DNA of 64,000 bases, taken from NCBI GenBank assembly GCA_963681505.1, contig OY811974.1:1819124-1883123 (forward strand), written 5' to 3'. The notes beneath the pieces were generated by a model. It was not told the origin of the DNA. It saw only the letters and a list, made by a program, of their open reading frames with translations, and ran no database searches. The DNA is from Eunapius fragilis (taxonomy: Eukaryota > Porifera > Demospongiae > Spongillida > Spongillidae). A program made the translations under genes and the position numbers. Positions 45,201-64,000 of the stretch are shown here, piece after piece. Within the stretch, counting starts at the first letter, position 1. Every line of letters starts with the position of its first letter.

Positions 45201-48200
45201 GCATCACAGTAATAGAGATTGACACTGGGGACTGCAGTGAATCCAAATCCCCAACCGGAATAATCATACCAGTATGCTCCACCATAACTGTCCAGGTAAG
45301 CAGTACTAGTTGATAATGTTGTAGTGAACACTTCGGATGAGTATCCAAACGCTCCAAGGACAATAATGGTAGCATTGCTGTTGTTTTTAGCTCCTACAAA
45401 GACCCAGGTAGATCCCTTGCATGCAGCCAACTCAGCAGAGGTTGTAACGTGAGAGTATGGCTGATCGTAGCATTTTGTATAACCACTGAGGTTAAGGGTT
45501 GGTTCATCATATTTGTACAAGACACCACAAGTAGGTATTGCTGAAGTTGGAAGAAACATATTGTTATATATATATGGGACAGTGTCCAGCTAAATCACCC
45601 TTATGGTACTTTTTCAAAATTTCCAGAACAAGCAAAAGAAAAGTAACGCTCGCATTGAAATGTATGGCTAATTATAAATTCAGTGCCTAATAACTTTGTG
45701 ATGGATAGTCCGATTTAGGATGCGTAAGGACCATTTGACAGAACCTCATGGGTGTTCAAGGAAAATCAAAAAATTTGACAACTTGAAAAACTAGCCAGAA
45801 GGGTGATTCTGCTGGACACTCCCATATATATATATGCCCAGTATGAATTTTTAAGAACATGTAGAAATTACTTTAATTCCTTTGCAATGCATAATTCATT
45901 ATTAGTTGTAGCTTTTATCTATATGTTAATTCCTTGATATTCATGTTGGAATATGTGACCATCGATATTCGCATTTCTTGTGGCTTTGTACTTAAAATGA
46001 TATGTACAATTTCATCGCTTAGCTTAAAACAGTATATGTTGTTTGTTTATTAGCTGCCTGTTATTTTTAAACACACAAATTGTCATCCCAAAATTAAGGT
46101 TAGTGAGCTGTAATAATTCGCCACCAAATGTTAATCTGATATGTCTATGAACGCTTATTGCTCTAACAGCTAATGGAAATGGTTAAATGGTGCATACCTG
46201 TACACTGAACACTGGCGTCATTAGCATGTGTGCAGCTGGTCACCCCAACACCAGAGTTGCTACAGTTCAGTAAGCTGCCCTCACTGCCTGCACAGTTCAC
46301 ATTGTCAAGCAGAATAGAAACATTTCCTTGTCCATAGTAGGCATTAGGTAGTGCAGTACCACCTGTAACAAGATCAATAGCATCACATTACATGCAGTTC
46401 CGACCTCAGTGACTTCACGTGTCAATATCACCTACCTAGAAGTCCAAGTTGCCTGCAAACAACCTGAGCATCAAGATTGTTCCACTGGTTGTCGCAAACC
46501 GTTCCCCATGCATTGTTGTAGCACACTTCAACTCGTCCATTTGCAGCAGATGTTCCCCCAGTCAGTCGTACTGCTCCATTGTTGCAGACTGTGTAATAAA
46601 AATGTGGGAACAGGGGGAAAAACTATACTGGTTTAAGCAATAGTGAATGCGTTGAATTTCAGTATTAAATCTAAATGGATGTAAATGAATATGATCAAGG
46701 TCCTTTTCTTTGAGGCATAAATTGTGCACTCTTGTTATTCTTACTATTGGCACACTTCTGTAACATTAAATTTCTACTTTTAAAAGTAGTTTAAAGTTCC
46801 ATTGCATAGTTGTTACAAAATTCCAAATTAGTATGCTGGGTAATTTACCTGAGGTGCAGCTGTAGACCTGATTTCCTTTGTACATAACTTTCCTTCGTAC
46901 TGCGTCATTGTTTAGGTTTTCAGTACATCCTACTCTGGCACCTCCTCTTCCCGCATCCAGGTTCCAGCACAGTCTGTGTGCGCAGTCACCAGCTGCCTGT
47001 CCAGCATCACAGTAGAATAAATTGACACTGGGGACTCCAGAAAATCCAAAACCCCAGGTAGGATAGTTGTACCAATATGCACCTCCTGGATCAAAATAGG
47101 CACTAATCGCAGATGACGTTTCTGTGTAGACATTTGATGACAGTCCAAATGCTCCGAGGGCAATTGATGTAGTAGAACTGTTAGATTTGGCCCCAACAAA
47201 GACCACACTGGTCCCACTGCAAGGAACCAATTCAGCTGAAGTTGTTATGTGAGAGTATGGTTGATCATAGCACTTGATAAAACCATTCTGGAGCAGGCTA
47301 GCCTCGTCACGATTGTAAAGAATGCCACAGGGAAGTATTCCTGAAGTGAAACAATTAAAAGTTTACTTAACAAGTTAAAATGCACATTGTAGTTGAACTT
47401 TGGATCTTCCGCTAATCCATTACAGCAAATGCAATAATACAGTTATAAATCATTCATACATCAGCATATAGTTACATCACTCTCTACTGCAAGTGTTAGA
47501 ACTGACCTATAAACATGTATGTGGACACAAATTTAATTATATGTACATAAAATTTACAATGGATTAAGGAAGAATGTGCAGCATAGACCTGCAACTGGAG
47601 AACTCGTGAGTATAGAATGTGAAATTTTAGAAAGGAGCCTTTCTTACCTGTTTGAGCAGCAGCATAGTTGAGAAGATCTAATGTGCGAAGAAGTAAGCAG
47701 TTTCATGCATATTGTTGGAAATGAATGATATACATGTACGTAGCTGACATGGGCATATCGGGATATATGCCCAGGCTTGCGTCAGTGCGTATGAGTGCAT
47801 GCGTATGTTTGTGCGAACAGGTCGTTTTATGACAAAACCAGGCTTGTGCTTTTTTCAATAAAACCACTATAAAATAGCATCGATTTCTAACCCACATATC
47901 TTCCGAGCTAAATGACCCACGTCCTTCCTATGTTCAGAACTTACAGACCTTACTCATGTGCCATTTTGAATTAATTATCGTGTGACAAGCATGTGACAAT
48001 TAACTAGCGGAATGGCGCTGTCGGTACAAGAGACCTGTTTTGGTGATGAGTCCGAGTTCTAAAAATAACAAATACTATCCATTCTAGTACAAAATCATCG
48101 CTGAAGTAGTAGATGTATAAACTAGCTGTGGATACTGGCAGATCTCTTCAGAAAAGGTACACAAGGAGAGCGAGTCTATCGCCTAGAAAACTATCTTTAC

Positions 48201-48782
48201 GACCACGTATCTAACACAGGATTATGTTTTAAGAGAGATCCCATTCCTTTAGTTCAACCATACATCTACACAGTGTGGATGTTAAAAGCATAGGACGCAT
48301 CGTTGCATAGCTACACGAGGTACACAAAAAAGAGCGGTTGTGATATACAAATGGATCGCTATGTTAGTGAGTGTTAATAGTCAACTTCTTAAAGCCACGG
48401 AGGTTCATATACTCACACTGGTTGTCTTCAACCCTGGTTGGCAACAAAAAGGTCTCAATCCCTCAAACAAACTATAATTTTTAGCTTATGAATAAATGAA
48501 TGAACAAGCTCCGTAAATCCTAGACGCCCTAATTATTCAAAATGGCGCGTGAATATCTGTTTTGTCTATTTTTACACACTATGAGCCCTTTGCACTCGTC
48601 CATAGGTCCAAACTTCGGTTACCGTCAGGTTAAAAACACGTAAAACTGAACGAAGGAGCGACTCTCCAGCGTCAAAATTGCAACGTACCTGACGGAGTAC
48701 TGTTATGTACCGTAGCTAAAGTTAAAACCATAAACTTACAGTCGCAAAGCACCAATGAAGTCAAGATAAGACGAACACCCAT
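41848..48782 (-). CDS. Receptor D: CYDQ-SRCR-CYDQ-EGF4 membrane receptor
   Basis: Complete by my model: 13 exons, 2763 nt, 920 aa plus stop. Exons: 48740-48782 and 47648-47677 (signal peptide [20 protein letters not shown], split by an intron), 46849-47340 (CYDQ module 1), 46436-46588 + 46198-46362 (SRCR), 45046-45540 (CYDQ module 2), 44613-44735, 44435-44548, 44251-44373, 43863-43985 (four EGF), 43285-43343 and 42537-42955 (juxtamembrane domain and TM), 41848-42271 (tail). Every ectodomain intron is phase 1, so modules can be shuffled freely. SRCR domains bind microbial or self ligands in many animal receptors, cbEGF repeats act as calcium-stiffened spacers, and the tail offers NPxY and YxxV/I sites. 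A surface recognition receptor is the natural inference; the ligand is unknown. Confidence 0.84.
42537..43343 (-). CDS. Receptor D juxtamembrane domain and TM (2 exons)
   Basis: Exon 43285-43343 ends NNCTSWK (phase 1-0). Exon 42537-42955 (0-2) has LCSCRF, C-x5-[34 protein letters not shown], then [22 protein letters not shown] and RRMKK. Matches the equivalent exons of receptors C and E in Cys positions and phase. Confidence 0.86.
43863..43985 (-). CDS. Receptor D EGF 4
   Basis: [15 protein letters not shown] ... [13 protein letters not shown] ... TTC. Last EGF before the juxtamembrane domain, donor GTAAAT. Confidence 0.86.
44251..44373 (-). CDS. Receptor D EGF 3
   Basis: [16 protein letters not shown] ... 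[13 protein letters not shown] ... TC. 123 nt, phase 1-1. Confidence 0.87.
44435..44548 (-). CDS. Receptor D EGF 2
   Basis: [16 protein letters not shown] ... [17 protein letters not shown]. Shorter (114 nt) because the loop before CSC is trimmed; the calcium motif is altered (DMSVC). Confidence 0.84.
44613..44735 (-). CDS. Receptor D EGF 1
   Basis: [16 protein letters not shown] ... GSFYCSC ... TC; calcium-binding EGF with the hydroxylation-type C-x-N-T motif. 123 nt, phase 1-1. Confidence 0.87.
45046..45540 (-). CDS. Receptor D CYDQ module 2
   Basis: 495 nt, phase 1-1. [96 protein letters not shown]. At the DNA level it is strikingly close to the E copy at 63006-63494. Confidence 0.86.
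45568..45840. mobile_element. 'GTGTCCAG' foldback family, copy 2
   Basis: TIRs TATGGGACAGTGTCCAGC and a mirrored GCTGGACACTCCCATA, inside the receptor D intron next to CYDQ module 2. No coding capacity. Confidence 0.78.
46198..46588 (-). CDS. Receptor D SRCR domain (2 exons)
   Basis: Exons 46436-46588 ([32 protein letters not shown]) and 46198-46362 ([43 protein letters not shown]). Classical scavenger-receptor cysteine-rich landmarks. Two-exon coding is known for group A SRCR domains. Same split in receptor E. Confidence 0.9.
46849..47340 (-). CDS. Receptor D CYDQ module 1
   Basis: Single 492-nt exon, phase 1-1. Landmarks: [91 protein letters not shown]. About eight Cys. I do not recognise a named domain family with confidence. 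Confidence 0.85.
47648..48782 (-). CDS. Receptor D signal peptide (exons 1-2)
   Basis: Exon 1 (48740-48782) reads [14 protein letters not shown], donor GTAAGT, phase 1; exon 2 (47648-47677) reads LLNYAAAQT. Joined they make a good leader with AAAQ as a plausible cleavage region. The ~1-kb intron contains no recognised feature. Confidence 0.72.
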
Positions 48783-49551
48783 CCGATTGACTGGGATTGC
48801 TAGGTAAGTCAGTCCACAGCCTTATCTGCGAATGATGATAGGTGCAGAAATAGTACATGCCATTCAAGGAGGCCTCGGTGAATATGTTTTCCAGAAAAGG
48901 GCATTTAAAATTTGACACTGAATATCGTTTAATTGCACATGTGCCGAAGGTTGCATGCAACTGGTCTGGAAGTAGGGTCGTCAAGTTCACGGAATCTGCG
49001 TTATCGTTACTGCCACAGGGGGAAAAAAAAGATTGAAAGGCTACAGCAAATTGCAACAGTTTTCCACTGCAGCAACAATGGATCCGCCACTGAATACTGC
49101 ACTAGTGTTACAACGTTCGATACTCTTCAGTGGGGTTCAAACCCGCCATATCTTTTAGCACGAATGTTCAAATTTGGTTTGTACGTAGAGGTTCCTGTAC
49201 CTATTGATTATTCCTGTTCGTTAATTCTACGGAATACACCTTGCAAAGTAATTGCACATTTCTCAGTCATTTCGCGCCATTAAAACCTATATTACTACCT
49301 GGTTCCAGTTACTTCGAGTACTATAACTTTCGCGCCACACCCGGCTTCTTATAAACGTCAGTCAGTCTGTCTGGTTCTGTTCCCGCTTCTATAGCGAACA
49401 AGGTTCCTTATAAGTGATGGATTCATCAGCCACATCACCATCATACGCAACACGGTACATACTTAGTACCAGTACCGATACCGCGCTCAACATGATATGT
49501 ATGTGCCTGTCGGTTCTCTTTGGTGCCTATTTAAGTGTTTTCATTTCATCT

Positions 49552-49790
<239 letters not shown>

Positions 49791-50014
49791 TTTCCACCAT
49801 ATAAGACACTATTCATTATTCCATTCTTTTCCTGGTACTTGTGGTCCCTTGCACTTACAATGTATACCTGCTGTTTGCTACTTAGATTCACCTCATAAGC
49901 AATGTCCATTTGATTTATTTCCTTTTGCCTTTGGTTACAGTTCTTTCTTACAACCTCTTCCTCACCTTCTTTTGTTATGTTTTATATTCTCTTTATGTTT
50001 GGTCCTACATGTAT

Positions 50015-50462
50015 AGATAAACTCCACATAATGCATCACCTTTTTCTCTGCCACAATCATATCAGCACAAAATGGTAGTGTGTTGTCAGGTCACTCATGT
50101 CTAGTAGTGTCAAATAATGTTCCCATGACCTCCACTGTATGCTCATATCCCATGGTCTCCACTACGTGGTCATGTCCAATGGCTTCCACGCACTGATGTG
50201 TTTTATGCATGTACTGGACTGATGTGTTATATGTACCGGTCTGGTGTGCTGTAGGTATTGGCCTAATGCGTTGCATGTACTGGACTGGTGTTTTGCATGT
50301 ACATGTACTGGTCTGATGTGTTCAATGTATGTATCTCTCCTTGCTGCTGCACCTTACATAAATCTAAATTCCATGTGCTACATGAATTATATGGGAGGCT
50401 TTGCATTTGACAAACTTGACAGCCATCTCACCAGAACCACTAATCGTAAGTAACAGTGGAAT

Positions 50463-50503
<41 letters not shown>

Positions 50504-50621
50504 CATGTGTGTGTGTGTTTGTGTCTATCTGTGTGTGTTTGTGTGTGTGTGCACGTGGCATGTGTGCCAGATGTGTTGGCACACATGCCTCGTGCACACA
50601 CACACACAAACACACACACAT

Positions 50622-50666
<45 letters not shown>

Positions 50667-51106
50667 ATACAGAAATTCCACTGCTGCTTAAAATTAGTGG
50701 CTTTGGTAAGGAACATGGAATTTAGATTTATGTAAGGTGCAACGGCAAGCAGATATATAACACAACACACCAGCCCGAACAACACCAGTCCAGTACATAA
50801 AATATACCAGTCCAGTACGTACAACACAACAGCCCAGTACATGCAACAAATCAGTCCAGTACATGAGCCCAGTTCGTTCAAGACACCAGTATATGCATAA
50901 AATACATCAGTGCATGGAAGCCTTTGGACATGACCATGTAGTGGAGACCATGGGATATGAGCATACCAGTGGAGGTCATGGGAACATTATTTGACACTAC
51001 TAGACATGAGTGATCTGAAAGCACACTACCGTTTTGTGCTGATGTGATTGTGGCAGTGACTAAAAAAATAAAAGGTAATGAATTATGTGGAGTTTATCTA
51101 TATGGC
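50015..51106. mobile_element. ~1.1-kb foldback element with GT/CA centre
   Basis: Inverted arms of ~430 bp: ATAGATAAACTCCACATAAT at the left and its mirror at the right, with matching CTCATATCCCATGGTCTCCA inside. The arms carry a ~25-bp imperfect minisatellite (GTACTGG-type) and meet at (GT)n and (CA)n tracts. No coding capacity. Confidence 0.85.
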
Positions 51107-51429
51107 GATAATAGTGCATTCATGTGTAACTAGTTGTCTACATTAAAAGAAAATCAGCAGCCTGAATACTGGAACAAGAGGCCTCCATATGTGGACTGGA
51201 TTATGGGACTGTTAAACTGTTAAACAATGTCTTCACACATACGTCAGGCTGCTCTGAATTGCTGTGATATAAATAAACAAAAATGCACAGTGTACTTGTA
51301 GAACACATTTCATTGCCAATGAATAACTCAATCCAACCTGCAGAACATGCAGATTAGTTGTGGCTGTCACATCTATGGAACCTGAAATCAGACAATGAAG
51401 TGTATCAACATAAAGTTTAGCCTGGACAA

Positions 51430-52215
51430 AGTATCCTTCATTCAATACATAACCCGCCATGCATGAGCAATAATATGTTCCAATTGTGTTGTTGCAGATT
51501 TGGGAACAGTTTTGTTAATTACACATTCATTGATGTCTAGATCTAAATGGCAGTCATTATATTATCAATCCTGAGAACAGATGTTACCATCACATGTTCT
51601 GCCATCTGTACTTATAGCCAGTCGTGCATGTGCATGCATAGCTTGCATTTGCATTGATACATATCTGGGAGCAGTTTCCATTATCATTGTTTGCACACTC
51701 ATTTATGTCAGTGATCATATCTTAGCTGAAGGTGGGTGTCTCTAAATAAAAGAATGCTTACCATCACATGTCCATTAAGGTCCAGTGCATAACCAGGCAA
51801 GCATGCACAGGTGTATGAGCTGATGGTATTTATGTGCATTCTCCACCATTGATTACACTCATTAAGATCTATGCATGTGTGACAGTGCAATCTCTGCATG
51901 CCATCTAGGGCTCGCTCATAACCAGGCCGGCTGGTGCATATGCACAGTGGTAGTGTAAAAAGCTGGTTAATCGAATAACCAGCACTTGCGCAGTTCCTTG
52001 GCCTCTGCCGACTATTCTTGAACTGTCTCCGACAGGTTGTGTGACCTGCCTGTTTATATATATGGTGTATTTTTTGTATCTCAGTTAGTTGTACCTGCAT
52101 ATTAAATTGCTGCTGCAACTATATTCTAATTGGCCACTTACAGTAGCTTCCATTGGTGTTGAAACAGAACTGGCTACAGTTAGGGTTACCGCTTGCACAC
52201 TCATTAATGTCTGTG
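51430..52215 (-). pseudogene. Decayed EGF array
   Basis: At least four EGF-like exons in the receptor orientation, all broken. 52142-52210 reads DINECASGNPNCSQFC then runs into a stop soon after YC. About 51780-51880 has NEC directly joined to the second half of the module (CACLPGYALDL). About 51595-51705 reads DINECANN ... CTC then loses frame at GYK. About 51460-51535 is frameshifted after NEC. It lies between the tail of E and the start of D and is probably a remnant of a third EGF-rich receptor or of a duplicated E segment. Confidence 0.68.
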
Positions 52216-52787
52216 AAGTATACATTTGTTAATGGGAAAAAAAAATGGAAGCATTAATATCATAATGGTTGAGATTATCTGGAGTGATACATAGATAAAT
52301 GGCAAGCATTTCAACAAAGTTCAGTAGTTGTGATCAATATTCTTCATTTGCCCAATGCGTGCGCGTGGTGCCTGGGAGTGAATTAACCTAGCAGAATAAA
52401 CCAATAGTGACAGGACAATAACAATTTATATAAGTTTCGAACCCCAAGGGGATAGAGCTCATTGTATCAGTGTTCCACAGTGAGAGGACCTAAGTGTCAC
52501 AAATAAATTTTTTCATAGGGAAATGGTGTCATATTATGTCCTGAAAGTATAACGTTGATAGCCTCAATCTTGCTCTTGCAGAAGTTATATAGCAATTAAA
52601 ACTCAGATGCAGAACATTTACATAATTATGTGAAGTGTGTGTCTTCAACCTTAAAATTAATTTCATTTACTACTGTACATAACACATTCAAAAATATGGC
52701 AAAGTAATATAGTATGCAAATATGCGTTTTGTGCATGTAAAGTTGAAAACTGCAGCATTAAAAAACCGTTATGTATTACTTAATGTC
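52216..52787. other. 3' flank of receptor E
   Basis: AT-rich, no gene. Expected to hold the 3' UTR; no AATAAA found close to the stop. Confidence 0.4.

Positions 52788-64000
<11,213 letters not shown>

Noticed and set aside
48736..49056. 106-aa minus-strand frame overlapping receptor D exon 1
   Set aside because: The signal peptide is read in a different frame (ATG 48782) that joins in phase to exon 2; the longer frame does not.

Overview
The window is eukaryotic, from an intron-rich metazoan. Coding exons are short, bounded by GT-AG junctions (plus two apparent GC donors), and nearly all on the minus strand. Modules are animal-specific: saposin A/B, LDL-receptor class A (LDLa), calcium-binding EGF, SRCR, and secreted or single-pass receptor layouts. 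The style (one domain per exon, all phase 1-1, many microsatellites, foldback elements in introns and spacers) suggests a marine invertebrate; a sponge is my best guess, but nothing here proves it. No tRNA, rRNA or CRISPR was seen.

Layout from right to left, the direction of transcription. (1) 64000-52788: receptor E, 5' end outside the window, with 21 EGF modules, three copies of an unassigned ~163-residue module (here 'CYDQ module'), one SRCR domain, a Thr/Ser stalk, a juxtamembrane domain, a TM helix and a short NPLY tail. (2) 52215-51430: decayed EGF array. (3) 48782-41848: receptor D, complete, 920 aa by my exon model: signal peptide, CYDQ, SRCR, CYDQ, 4 EGF, the same juxtamembrane domain, TM, long Tyr-rich tail. 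(4) 39866-~32600: prosaposin-like gene B. (5) 27806-10608: receptor C, complete, 1143 aa by my model: signal peptide, 23 LDLa modules in a strict A-B-C order, one CCP-like exon, the same juxtamembrane domain, TM and tail. (6) 8937 to beyond base 1: prosaposin-like gene A.

The three receptors have different ectodomains but end in the same exon suite: an exon of phase 1-0, then a 0-2 exon carrying a Cys-containing domain plus TM, then a last tail exon entered in phase 2. Receptors and prosaposins alternate (E, D, B, C, A), as if a receptor+prosaposin pair had been duplicated. In both prosaposins the saposin-A exon is almost identical at the DNA level while the rest has diverged. Prosaposins yield lysosomal lipid-handling peptides; LDLa/EGF/SRCR receptors with tyrosine-bearing tails typically bind ligands and internalise or signal. 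A functional link is inference from neighbourhood only.

Spacers and introns hold foldback/MITE elements with visible terminal repeats, a 1149-bp transposon with 7-bp target duplications plus a 29-bp minimal derivative, a relic with a PHD finger, and many micro- and minisatellites. Exon coordinates were read by hand and may be off by a base or so; exon lengths and phases were checked for consistency.
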